Assembly: GCA_030038275.1 (NCBI GenBank)
Contig: JASHPG010000154.1
Coordinates: 1-40,175 of the forward strand
Source of the DNA: Candidatus Acidiferrales bacterium
GTDB lineage: Bacteria > Acidobacteriota > Terriglobia > Acidiferrales > UBA7541
DNA: 40,175 bases
Direction: 5' to 3'
Part shown: in pieces, positions 7,989-15,241 of the stretch
How positions within the stretch are numbered: position 1 is the stretch's first letter
Layout: each line of letters starts with the position of its first letter
Translations under genes and position numbers: made by a program
The notes under the pieces: model-generated
What the model saw: the letters and a program-made list of their open reading frames with translations, nothing else
Told to the model about the DNA's origin: nothing
Databases searched by the model: none

Positions 7989-9435
7989 ATTCCACCAAAT
8001 CGCCTCGTACGAACCCCAGTCTCCTAAGTACCAACTCCTGCCATTCCGGCTTACTGAATTGAACGACGAGAAGTACGTGCTAACGAATATTGCAGGCGAA
8101 TATCTGATCGTCTCGAAGGATATTGTTCCCAGGCTCGTAAACCATCAACTATCGACTGATGATCGCGCCTACATAGAGTTGCGGGCGCGCCATTTTTTAA
8201 TGGACAGCGCAACAGCGATTGCTCCGGATCTGCTGGCAATCAAATTGAGAACTCGATATGAGCGTTTGGCCAACTTCACGAGCTTGCATATGTTTGTCGT
8301 TACCCTTCGGTGTGAACATAGCTGCCAGTATTGCCAAGTTTCTCGACAATCTGACGATAAGCGGCAGTTCGATATGTCACTGGCGGATGCGGATGCCGCT
8401 CTTGACCTTACGTTCCGATCTCCTGCTCCCTATATAAAGATCGAGTTTCAGGGAGGAGAACCTCTACTCAATCGCGACCTCATCCGCCATATCGTTTGCG
8501 AAGCCGAACAGAGAAAGCCCGCCAAGCAGATTGAATTTGTGATTGCAACTAATCTGGCTCTGATTGATGCAACATTCCTTGACTTCTGCTACAAGCACGA
8601 CATCAAGATTTCAACCTCCCTGGACGGTCCCCGAGATTTGCACGATCGAAATCGGCCTCGACCGGGAAACGACAGTTACGAGAAGACCATCAATGGCATT
8701 CGGCAGGTGCGCGCCGCCCTTGGTAAAAATAAGGTTTCAGCGTTGATGACCACAACGGAAGCCAGCTTGGGTCGGGTGAAAGATATCATTGACGAGTATC
8801 TGGCCCAAGAATTCAAAGGCATTTTCCTGCGACCACTATCACCCTATGGTTTCGCTATCAGAACGAAATCATACATGCGGTACAACACGGATCGATGGCT
8901 AGAATTCTATAAGCAGGGCCTCGAGTACATAATCCAACTTAACAAGCAAGGAATTGAATTCAGAGAATTTTATGCGAGCACAATATTGGCGAAAATGTTG
9001 ACTAGCTCCGATCCTGGCTTTGTGGATTTGATGAGCCCTTCGGGAATAGGAATCGCCGCTGTCGTCTACAACTATGATGGGTACGTTTATCCGTCAGATG
9101 AAAGCCGCATGTTGGCCGAGATGGGAGACCAACATTTTCGGCTCGGGCATGTCCGGCAGAACTCGTATAATGAAATCTTCCTCTCACCGAAGTTGCTGAA
9201 ACCAATTGAAGAATCGTTCGCGTTCAGCAACCCGATGTGTCACGACTGCGCTTTCGAACCCTATTGCGGTGCTGATCCCGTGTTCCACTGGGCCATGTAC
9301 AAAGATTACGTTGGACGAAAGCCGGAATCTGAGTTCTGCCGCCGAAATATGGCAATCTTTCAGCATTTGATTGAACTGATGGAAGGCGACCTTTTGGTTA
9401 AGCAGTTGTTTCTTAGGTGGGCGAACAGATGTTGA
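7981..9435 (+). CDS. hxsB: His-Xaa-Ser system radical SAM maturase HxsB
   Basis: A 484-residue radical SAM enzyme. The [4Fe-4S]-SAM motif C-x3-C-x2-C is at C111, C115 and C118 ('RCEHSCQYCQVS'). 'EFQGGEPLLN' follows as the GGEP motif, and later 'STSLDGPRDLHDRNR' is typical of peptide-modifying SPASM enzymes. The C-terminus carries extra cysteines (C420, C423, C429 in 'MCHDCAFEPYC', and another in 'EFCRRN') that would bind auxiliary clusters. Length and order (D-B-C) fit HxsB. ATG 7981 is preferred over the GTG three bases before. Its reading end overlaps hxsC by seven bases. It presumably acts on the HXS repeats of HxsA in the cytoplasm before export; the chemistry is unknown. Confidence 0.92.
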   Translation: MTEFHQIASYEPQSPKYQLLPFRLTELNDEKYVLTNIAGEYLIVSKDIVPRLVNHQLSTDDRAYIELRARHFLMDSATAIAPDLLAIKLRTRYERLANFTSLHMFVVTLRCEHSCQYCQVSRQSDDKRQFDMSLADADAALDLTFRSPAPYIKIEFQGGEPLLNRDLIRHIVCEAEQRKPAKQIEFVIATNLALIDATFLDFCYKHDIKISTSLDGPRDLHDRNRPRPGNDSYEKTINGIRQVRAALGKNKVSALMTTTEASLGRVKDIIDEYLAQEFKGIFLRPLSPYGFAIRTKSYMRYNTDRWLEFYKQGLEYIIQLNKQGIEFREFYASTILAKMLTSSDPGFVDLMSPSGIGIAAVVYNYDGYVYPSDESRMLAEMGDQHFRLGHVRQNSYNEIFLSPKLLKPIEESFAFSNPMCHDCAFEPYCGADPVFHWAMYKDYVGRKPESEFCRRNMAIFQHLIELMEGDLLVKQLFLRWANRC

Positions 9436-10592
9436 AACTCGGTGGCAATATCGATCCGCTGACTCAAGCAGGTGAGTACGGCGACGCTCTCTTCACCATA
9501 ACGGCTGATCCATTTCTGCCTAAATCTATTAGGAATCGTTTCGCATTGCTGACGGAAGACTCGCTGGATGCTCCGGGTTATGGCGTACAGTTGGTAACGA
9601 ACAACGGCGGCAAAGATGACGAGGCTCCGAGGCCCAATGTGAGGATTTATCGCTTACCGGTTCACTTCAATTATTTGCGGCCCGGCGATATCGTATTTAT
9701 CGACAACAAACGACATTTCCTGCGCACCCTTTTCCGAAGGGAATCACGTCACAATTCGATCTTACTAACGGAGCAATGCAATCACTATTGCCTGATGTGC
9801 TCCCAGCCGCCCAAGAAAACCGACGATTCTTATTTGCTTCGACGGACCTCCGAACTCATAAAGATGATTCCCACGGACACGCGAAGCATCGGTTTCACGG
9901 GTGGCGAGCCAACGTTATATGGCGAGGCTTTGATCGAGCTTATTAGGCAGGCGAAACTTCAGCTCCCGAATACATCCATCGGGCTACTAACCAATGGTCG
10001 AAGGTTTGGGAATAAGGATTTTGCCGCACGATTTGCAGAAGTCGATCACCCGGACTGCATGCTAGGGATACCAATCTATTCTGATGATCCCGTTCGCCAC
10101 GATTACGTAGTGCAGGCGCGAGGCGCTTTTGATGAAACGATGCGGGGCATTCTTAATCTCAAACGCTATGGTCAGAAGGTGGAGATCAGAATCGTTATTC
10201 ATAAGCAAACAATTAATCGGATCGTAAACACGTGTGAATTTATCTGCCGGAATCTCCTATTCGTCGATCACGTCGCCCTGATGGGGCTTGAGATCACCGG
10301 ATTCACCAGACCAAATCTGGACCTGTTGTGGATCGATCCCTACGAATATAGGGATGCCTTGAGCGAGGCCATGCACGTTTTGAACTCGTATGGCATGAAT
10401 GCATCTGTCTACAATCACCAATTGTGCGTTGTGAACAGAGATGTCGAACGCAATTACCGCAAATCGATCAGCGATTGGAAGAATGAGTATTTAGAAAAAT
10501 GTGCTCCGTGCACCCGCAAAGGCGAATGTGGCGGGTTCTTTTCCTCTTCCAAGATGTACAAACACAGTGCGTACATCACGCCATTCGTCTGA
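9429..10592 (+). CDS. hxsC: His-Xaa-Ser system radical SAM maturase HxsC
   Basis: A 387-residue second radical SAM protein of the HXS system. The cluster motif is C117-x3-C121-x2-C124 ('EQCNHYCLMCSQPP'), followed by the GGEP motif 'IGFTGGEPTLYG' and a C-terminal cysteine group ('CAPCTRKGECGGFF') suited to another iron-sulfur site. The N-terminal 110 residues form an extra domain before the barrel, seen in this family. ATG 9429 has AGGTGG eight bases upstream and overlaps the hxsB stop; an in-frame GTG at 9417 is less likely. HxsB and HxsC almost always occur together, so they probably act in sequence or as a complex on HxsA. Confidence 0.92.
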   Translation: MLKLGGNIDPLTQAGEYGDALFTITADPFLPKSIRNRFALLTEDSLDAPGYGVQLVTNNGGKDDEAPRPNVRIYRLPVHFNYLRPGDIVFIDNKRHFLRTLFRRESRHNSILLTEQCNHYCLMCSQPPKKTDDSYLLRRTSELIKMIPTDTRSIGFTGGEPTLYGEALIELIRQAKLQLPNTSIGLLTNGRRFGNKDFAARFAEVDHPDCMLGIPIYSDDPVRHDYVVQARGAFDETMRGILNLKRYGQKVEIRIVIHKQTINRIVNTCEFICRNLLFVDHVALMGLEITGFTRPNLDLLWIDPYEYRDALSEAMHVLNSYGMNASVYNHQLCVVNRDVERNYRKSISDWKNEYLEKCAPCTRKGECGGFFSSSKMYKHSAYITPFV

Positions 10593-10659
10593 TACCGGGC
10601 CGCTGGGCGGCTCTCTTTGGCAGCCCTCTGCGTTCTTAAGAAAATGTGGGACAGCAATT

Positions 10660-11127
10660 GTGGAGGCGTCCTCAGGGTATCCAGTTATTGATGTTGCGTG
10701 CGGGGCGGGTCGCAATGCATTTTATCTAGCATATCTGGGCTGCACCGTCATCTGCATAGATCGGGACCTGAGCACTCTTCGGCAAAACTTGGTGCATCCG
10801 GAACTCTCCAAGCGTTTAACGCTCATAGAAATGGATTTGCTCGCTGACCCTTGGCCGTTTCAAGAGCGGATGATCGGGGGAATCGTGTTGGTGGATTTTC
10901 TTGATCGTTCGCTCTTTCGGTTTTTCCAACGATCCCTGATCACAGGTGGGTATCTCCTCATTGAAACGATCTCCAATAGAGGCGGCAATTATCTGGAATT
11001 GCCCAAAGCCAGCGAACTGAGGCAGACATTGGAGAAATCATTTGAATTCGACGCTTATGATGAACGCGAAGCAGGCCCAGGCCATGCAAATGCCGTCACG
11101 GTCAGAATGTTGGCAAAACGGCGATGA
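10660..11127 (+). CDS. SAM-dependent class I methyltransferase downstream of hxsC
   Basis: A Rossmann-type methyltransferase: motif I 'VIDVACGAGRNAFYLAYLG', then 'VICIDRD' as the acidic end of strand 2, 'LTLIEMDLL', 'GGIVLVDFLDR' and the C-terminal 'GYLLIETISN' strand. It resembles TehB-like small-molecule or peptide methyltransferases. The start is uncertain. The frame is open back to 10501, and residues 'SLWQPSAFLRK' encoded at about 10612-10644 look like the usual family N-terminus, but the only usual start codon between hxsC's stop and motif I is GTG 10660. Another possibility is a start overlapping the end of hxsC. It follows hxsC on the same strand and is absent from the core HXS set, so it may be an accessory tailoring enzyme. 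Substrate unknown. Confidence 0.75.
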   Translation: MEASSGYPVIDVACGAGRNAFYLAYLGCTVICIDRDLSTLRQNLVHPELSKRLTLIEMDLLADPWPFQERMIGGIVLVDFLDRSLFRFFQRSLITGGYLLIETISNRGGNYLELPKASELRQTLEKSFEFDAYDEREAGPGHANAVTVRMLAKRR

Positions 11128-11211
11128 AGACCTCTTAAGAATTCTGGCGGGCAGTGGTTGGGAGCAAGTTTGGGAGCAGAAGGCGCATGCGAAGCGTTCG
11201 GCAGGCCCAGG

Positions 11212-12966
11212 CTACGGAATAACTGACGCTTTATGCTTGTTAAGAGCGGCAGTCAGATTTGTCAGGAGCGGACGAAAAGCAGAAAAGTCAATCGTATCAG
11301 CCTTCGGTCGCACAACCTTATGGGCGAAAATCTTTTTGCTGTAATGCTTGTCCTTATCGAAGCCATCGCCCGGATTGAATGTCTTGCCGTCAATTGCCGT
11401 GGACTTGCTTGAAGCATCGAAGAGGTCCTCGATCCTCGACGCGATTCCGCCAGCTCCAAGTGGCGTTGGCACGGCGTACAGATTCTTGATGATGTGGACA
11501 AAAGGCTCCGTGCCGCTGACAACCACCTTGGAGACATCCTTTATCGTTTTCCTGATGGTCTTAGCGCCGTCGTCGTTGTCATACAAAATGACCACCGGGT
11601 TCGTTAGTCCAGGACCCGTGAACTCTTTGGTCTCTCGCTTGTATGCTCCGATGAAATTGCTCAGCACGCTGCTGCCGCCGTCCTTGAGATCAAGGAGTCG
11701 CGCTGTGCTCGATTTGGGATATTTGTAGAGCCTGAGTTTTAGACGAATCTTTTTGTCCGACATGACTTCAGCTAGCACAGGGAATTCCGTCGCAAGGCTT
11801 CGAATCGCATGCGTGAGGTAGACGTTGTCGGTTTCCCCCTCGCAGATAACTACGGGAGCTTGAGCTGCGTAGAACGTGCTATAGATCAAGAACTCCCTGT
11901 AGACCTTCTCATTGGACGACCTCTCGTTGGGCAGCGCATCCGATGTGTGAATCTTGTTGTAAACCTCGATGCTATCGATGAAACCCAACATTCCGTGAAG
12001 CTCGTTTAGCGTACCTGGATGTTTTTCCAAGACCGCTTGTCCGTCTTTGTGCGTCACCCCAAGGATTTGGAATGTGCCCGTCTTAACGAGGCTGCGGACC
12101 ATCGCGCGTACGTTGTGACGGTACTCCCATCGAACATTGATCTTCTTATTGACGACGAGGCCAGTTACATTCTGTCGCGACGTTCTGTACATCTGGTGCG
12201 TCTTTGTCGCGTTGATGCGAAAGCCGGTGCGCCCGATGACCTTCTGCAACGCTTCACCGGGCAACCACAAATGGGAGGCAGCGCCGTCAATACCCGACGG
12301 CACGGCGATATCCGCCGGAAAGTCCTTCTTGTTGGTCGAGAACGTCAGATCGTCAGCATATCGGGAATACGTGCACCCGGACTCTGACGCCAACCTCACC
12401 AGTCGCATGTCGAGCAAATGAGCGACCAGATTAGAGATCACGGGCGAGCAGGGGCTTCCTTGCGGCAGCGAATTTTCGTGACACGCGATCTGCGCAATCA
12501 CAGTCGCGGCTTCTTCGTGCAACTCAAAGTCTCGGTTTTTCAGCAGAAAACCGCGCACCCTGCCGAAATTGATTGATGGGAAGAAGTCCTCTAGATCGAG
12601 ATTGAAGACCCATCGGCGATGGCGGTGCTGGCGAGCGTTTGTAATGATAGACCGCTTGCGCTTGAATCCGTGGGCCGTCCGATCTTTACGCTGCTTCGCA
12701 GTATTTATTTCTTCAACGCAGTCTTGCAGGAGTTCGGATAATTTGCGCTGTAGGAGCTTCAAGGCATCAATAGGTGCCTTGATCGTTCGTTGGTCGCCGT
12801 TCCGTTTGGGAATTTGGAATGTCTTGTACTTCGTCGTCTCAGGCTGCTTATACAAAATATATGAAACAGCCTTCGGCTTGAAATCCAGCAACTTCGCCAC
12901 ATCACTCAGCGATTTTGCAGCTTCAGAGTGACGAGTCTGGACATGCGTCACGATAGGGCGACTCAC
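11212..12966 (-). CDS. Retron reverse transcriptase fused to TOPRIM nuclease domain (Ec67/Eco2 type)
   Basis: A 584-residue retron protein, close to the length of the Ec67 (Eco2) enzyme (about 586). The RT domain has the retron-specific NAxxH (NARQH, 110-114) and VTG (267-269) motifs, 'LDLEDFFPSINFGRVRG', 'LPQGSPCSPVISN' and the catalytic YADD (203-206). The C-terminal part is a TOPRIM domain with 'ICEGETD' (E376) and 'LYDNDD' (D463-D466), ending 'IFAHKVVRPK..IDFSAF' much like Ec67. The RT makes msDNA from the adjacent RNA (12960-13090). In this class the TOPRIM fusion is the effector of phage defence. The GTG at 12966 has AGGAG five bases upstream. A later GTG at 12951 would align with the Ec67 start. 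It is convergent with the methyltransferase gene. Confidence 0.93.
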   Translation of the reverse strand: MSRPIVTHVQTRHSEAAKSLSDVAKLLDFKPKAVSYILYKQPETTKYKTFQIPKRNGDQRTIKAPIDALKLLQRKLSELLQDCVEEINTAKQRKDRTAHGFKRKRSIITNARQHRHRRWVFNLDLEDFFPSINFGRVRGFLLKNRDFELHEEAATVIAQIACHENSLPQGSPCSPVISNLVAHLLDMRLVRLASESGCTYSRYADDLTFSTNKKDFPADIAVPSGIDGAASHLWLPGEALQKVIGRTGFRINATKTHQMYRTSRQNVTGLVVNKKINVRWEYRHNVRAMVRSLVKTGTFQILGVTHKDGQAVLEKHPGTLNELHGMLGFIDSIEVYNKIHTSDALPNERSSNEKVYREFLIYSTFYAAQAPVVICEGETDNVYLTHAIRSLATEFPVLAEVMSDKKIRLKLRLYKYPKSSTARLLDLKDGGSSVLSNFIGAYKRETKEFTGPGLTNPVVILYDNDDGAKTIRKTIKDVSKVVVSGTEPFVHIIKNLYAVPTPLGAGGIASRIEDLFDASSKSTAIDGKTFNPGDGFDKDKHYSKKIFAHKVVRPKADTIDFSAFRPLLTNLTAALNKHKASVIP

Positions 12967-13090
12967 CGGCACTCCTATGCGATAGTCAATGCGCAACGGA
13001 AATACGCGTAATCGCACACGGCGAGTCAGCATACTCCCTCACATTTGTTTCAAATGCCACGAAACATGGCACAAAATCTGCCGGTGAGTC
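12960..13090 (-). ncRNA. Retron msr-msd RNA
   Basis: Directly upstream of the RT gene, a perfect 12-bp inverted repeat bounds a 131-nt segment. Read on the minus strand, a1 is GACTCACCGGCA (13090-13079) and a2 is TGCCGGTGAGTC (12971-12960). After a1 comes GATTTTGTGCC, nearly the Ec67 msr start (GGCAGATTTG). The first base after the stem, G13, corresponds to the branching guanosine. Small msr hairpins follow (TGCCA/TGGCA; CATTTG-AAA-CAAATG). The 3' end carries AGGAG immediately before a2, as in Ec67. A -10 box TAGAAT lies six bases upstream of a1. The msd stem is less clear by eye (a TGTGCG/TGCGCA pairing). The RT start codon is inside a2. Confidence 0.85.
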
Positions 13091-13096
13091 TCGGGC

Positions 13097-13102
13097 ATTC
13101 TA
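13097..13102 (-). promoter_or_regulatory. -10 box of the retron RNA
   Basis: TAGAAT on the minus strand, six bases before the first base of the a1 arm. This places the transcription start at or next to the predicted 5' end of the msr RNA. No good -35 box is seen at the expected distance. The stretch 13103-13306 further upstream holds no gene that I can support. Confidence 0.5.
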
Positions 13103-13306
13103 CCACGGTGTCCCGCTCTGTTTGGCAGGCTGTCTCGTGGTGACTCTCGATAAGTAGGCAATTCGATAGCGATCCAGAATTGATTTTCAAACGCTTGTCC
13201 CGCCCGGCTTCCGCTATCAACGTTCGCGCCAGATAAACGGCGTTCTGTCACGCCCGCTGCGACCCGCTCCAGCCGCAAACTGCGAGTCACTTCCTTTTTG
13301 CCCTTC

Positions 13307-13368
13307 CGGTGAGTGCGTTTCGATTCGGTCCCTGTGCCTGGTTGAAGGGACCGAATCTCAACTCACCG
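13307..13368 (+). promoter_or_regulatory. Long two-part hairpin in the ardC leader (candidate single-strand promoter or operator)
   Basis: A 62-nt dyad. The outer arms are CGGTGAGT (13307-13314) and ACTCACCG (13361-13368). The inner arms are GATTCGGTCCCT (13322-13333) and AGGGACCGAATC (13346-13357), around a 12-nt loop. It ends 13 bases before the ardC start, just ahead of the AAGGA ribosome-binding site. Hairpins that form in single-stranded DNA and act as promoters (Frpo/ssi of F-type plasmids) drive early antirestriction genes after transfer. That role here is an inference from position. An operator or RNA attenuator is the alternative. Confidence 0.5.
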
Positions 13369-13381
13369 AAAGGACAAGAAA

Positions 13382-14224
13382 ATGAAATCAGAACAAATCA
13401 GACAAATCACAAGCCAGGCAATCGAGGAGCTAGTCGCGGCGCTCAAGGCCGGTAGCAGTGAAGCCTTGACGAATTATCTCGCAGCGATGGGCCGATTCCA
13501 CCGTTACAGCTTTTTCAACGTCATGCTCATCGTGCGCGCTTGCCCCAATGCAACGCACGTGGCCGGATATCAGACGTGGAAATCGCTCGGACGCTACGTC
13601 AAGAAGGGCGAAAAAGGGATTATGATCCTTGCTCCTCTCTTTCGTCGCCGCACAAACGAAAGCAATGAAGCGGACAATGCCAGCTTGGATTCCAGCGACT
13701 CCCGGACACTGACGGGCTTCCGTGCCGTTTATGTTTTCGACGAGAGCATGACTGGAGGAAATCCTTTGCCCCAAATCGGCTGCGTCAACGGCGATCCAGG
13801 CGCGCATCGCGAGCGGCTCGAACAGTTCGTTCGGGACCAGGGCATCGCACTAGAATATTCGGCTGATATCGCGCCTGCGAAGGGCGTCTCAGAAGGCGGG
13901 ACAATCAAGCTGCTACCCGACCAGTCCCCGGCTGAAACCGTGGCGACGCTGGTACACGAGCTAGCCCACGAGCGGCTTCACCGCACTGAGCGCCGCGCGA
14001 GCACAACGAAGCGCCTCCGCGAGACGGAAGCCGAGGCCGTCGCTTTTGTGGTTTGCCAAGCCATCGGCCTTGAGACCGGAACGGCGAGCGTGGATTACAT
14101 CTCGCTGTGGAATGGTGACGCCGCTGTGCTTCTTGAGAGCCTCGAACTCGTGCAGCGCACGGCTACGGAAATTATCGCAGCGATTACCGCAGACAAGCCC
14201 CTGCCTCCCGAAGGCGGAGGCTAG
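13382..14224 (+). CDS. ardC: ArdC-like antirestriction protein (ssDNA-binding domain plus zinc metallopeptidase)
   Basis: A 280-residue protein. Residues about 1-125 form the ArdC N-terminal domain (DUF1738-like; 'YSFFNVMLIVRACPNATHVAGY', 'GRYVKKGEKGIMILAP'), which in the plasmid pSA protein binds single-stranded DNA. Residues about 140-240 form an IrrE/ImmA-like zincin with HExxH at H192-E193-H196 ('VHELAHERL') and a downstream 'ETEAEAVAFVV' that supplies the third ligand. ArdC protects incoming conjugative DNA from restriction. The start at 13382 has AAAGGA upstream. It stands behind a long hairpin and next to a retron and a toxin-antitoxin pair in the cargo region. Family assignment is firm; antirestriction activity is inferred. 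Confidence 0.88.
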   Translation: MKSEQIRQITSQAIEELVAALKAGSSEALTNYLAAMGRFHRYSFFNVMLIVRACPNATHVAGYQTWKSLGRYVKKGEKGIMILAPLFRRRTNESNEADNASLDSSDSRTLTGFRAVYVFDESMTGGNPLPQIGCVNGDPGAHRERLEQFVRDQGIALEYSADIAPAKGVSEGGTIKLLPDQSPAETVATLVHELAHERLHRTERRASTTKRLRETEAEAVAFVVCQAIGLETGTASVDYISLWNGDAAVLLESLELVQRTATEIIAAITADKPLPPEGGG

Positions 14225-14226
14225 GC

Positions 14227-14679
14227 TCAAGCTTTGACGCTGTCAGGATGCAAGGCTGCGACACCATCAAAACGGCCAAAATCCGCCACGTTCAGTGTGA
14301 GGATATGGCTCACTCCGTGGATGTACATGGCCGCTGCTAGGCGCGCATCGTAAACCTGAACTCCAGAAACGCTGTGCTTTAGCACAATCCTTCGCCACTC
14401 GCGGTAAACCGCCTCATTATCTGGCAGCAGACTCATCCCGGTTTCTATCGCGCGCACTTCGCGCTCGCTCTCGCCTACTGACAAACCGAGGCCATTGCGT
14501 TCGACGGGCCGAGTCATCGCATTCCAGAATTCTGCGATGTTCTGGTGTGTGTAGTGGAGCGTTGTGCCCTGTCCTGCGAGACGTGCGAGGGCGGTATCAA
14601 CCAACTTGTGCTGAGGATCAGAGCGGCGTGTGATGCGCAGCAGAATGTTCGTATCGACCAGACACGAAGCAATCGCCAT
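14227..14679 (-). CDS. vapC: VapC-like PIN-domain toxin
   Basis: A 150-residue PIN-domain ribonuclease. The acidic residues expected to bind Mg2+ are all present: D9 ('CLVDTN'), E50 ('NIAEFW'), D111 ('VYDARLAA') and D133 ('VADFGRF'). Its ATG directly follows the antitoxin stop (TAAATGG), so the pair is translated from one message. VapC toxins cleave tRNA or rRNA when the antitoxin is lost, which helps keep mobile elements in the population. It is convergent with ardC, with only two bases between the stop codons. Confidence 0.92.
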   Translation of the reverse strand: MAIASCLVDTNILLRITRRSDPQHKLVDTALARLAGQGTTLHYTHQNIAEFWNAMTRPVERNGLGLSVGESEREVRAIETGMSLLPDNEAVYREWRRIVLKHSVSGVQVYDARLAAAMYIHGVSHILTLNVADFGRFDGVAALHPDSVKA

Positions 14680-14925
14680 TTAGTTGTGTTCCTGATATAT
14701 CCATTCGCGGGAGATTGTCTCTGGCAAAGGCGGAATCTTGTCGGAGAACTGTGCGAGCGAGTCCAGCCATGTCCGTATCTCGGCTGCGGTTTGTGGCCGA
14801 TGAGTTTCCGACGGCTGCGCTTCCACTTGCTGCGCCAGAATCTCTTCGATGTATGCCTCGACCCTCAACCCGCGCGCTTTGGCTCGGGCAGCGATTTCGT
14901 CGGGTATCTTGACCGTGATTTCCAT
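14680..14925 (-). CDS. Antitoxin partner of the PIN toxin
   Basis: An 81-residue antitoxin. The N-terminus 'MEITVKIPDEIAARAKARGLRVEAYIEEILAQ' is a short DNA-binding RHH-like segment. The C-terminal half, rich in Pro, Glu and Trp ('TAAEIRTWLDSLAQF', 'PPLPETISREWIYQEHN'), should wrap the toxin. The ATG at 14925 is preferred over a GTG two codons earlier because it gives a standard antitoxin start. The toxin gene begins immediately after its stop codon. Like other antitoxins it probably represses its own promoter, which would lie in 14926-15040. Confidence 0.85.
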   Translation of the reverse strand: MEITVKIPDEIAARAKARGLRVEAYIEEILAQQVEAQPSETHRPQTAAEIRTWLDSLAQFSDKIPPLPETISREWIYQEHN

Positions 14926-15040
14926 CCACACAATTTAGCACGAATCGGCGGCCAGCGACATCTTGACTGGCAGCATCGGAAACACAATGTCGCAGCTAAG
15001 ATCAGTCGAACATTGGACGCATCAAGCCGGTCATGTTGCC

Positions 15041-15071
15041 TGTCACAGTAACCTGTCACAGCTTGTCACAG
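15041..15071 (+). repeat. Three direct copies of TGTCACAG
   Basis: TGTCACAG occurs at 15041-15048, 15054-15061 and 15064-15071, in the gap upstream of the antitoxin gene and at the broken end of the Fic fragment. The spacing is 13 and 10 bp. It may be a regulator-binding cluster or a scar at the breakpoint where the Fic gene was cut. No function can be assigned. Confidence 0.45.
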
Positions 15072-15241
15072 TAGCGGCTGGCAATATTGCAGTGGCCTTC
15101 AAGCACGAGGGCGCGCTTCTGCATTTTGCCAATCCAGTCTTCCATCAGTTTGGCCGCATCCAGAAATCCACGGGCGCGCTCAATCCTTGTCAGCGCCGCT
15201 GTGATAGCATGTGTAATCGTGAATCGTGGTGCGAAGCTCAT
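15056..15241 (-). pseudogene. Truncated Fic-family protein (N-terminal fragment)
   Basis: The 61 codons read like the N-terminus of Fic-family AMP-transferases of the Fic_N type: 'ITHAITAALTRIERARGFLDAAKLMEDW', then 'MQKRALVLEGH', where intact proteins continue with a 'HHSTxIEG'-like inhibitory helix. Here the similarity stops after about residue 49, and the frame ends at TAG-like scrambled sequence with TGTCACAG repeats. The catalytic HPFx[D/E]GNGR part is missing. It is therefore a remnant cut off when other cargo (the toxin-antitoxin pair) joined the element. Too short to be an active enzyme. Confidence 0.6.

Noticed and set aside
10501-10659. Longer form of the methyltransferase starting at ATG 10501
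   Set aside because: It would overlap hxsC by 92 bases, and its first 30 residues are the out-of-frame reading of the hxsC cysteine region; only the part after about 10597 could be real.
13039-13290. 83-aa minus-strand open frame upstream of the retron RT
   Set aside because: It overlaps the msr-msd RNA and its promoter, has no family features and is better explained by the non-coding RNA.
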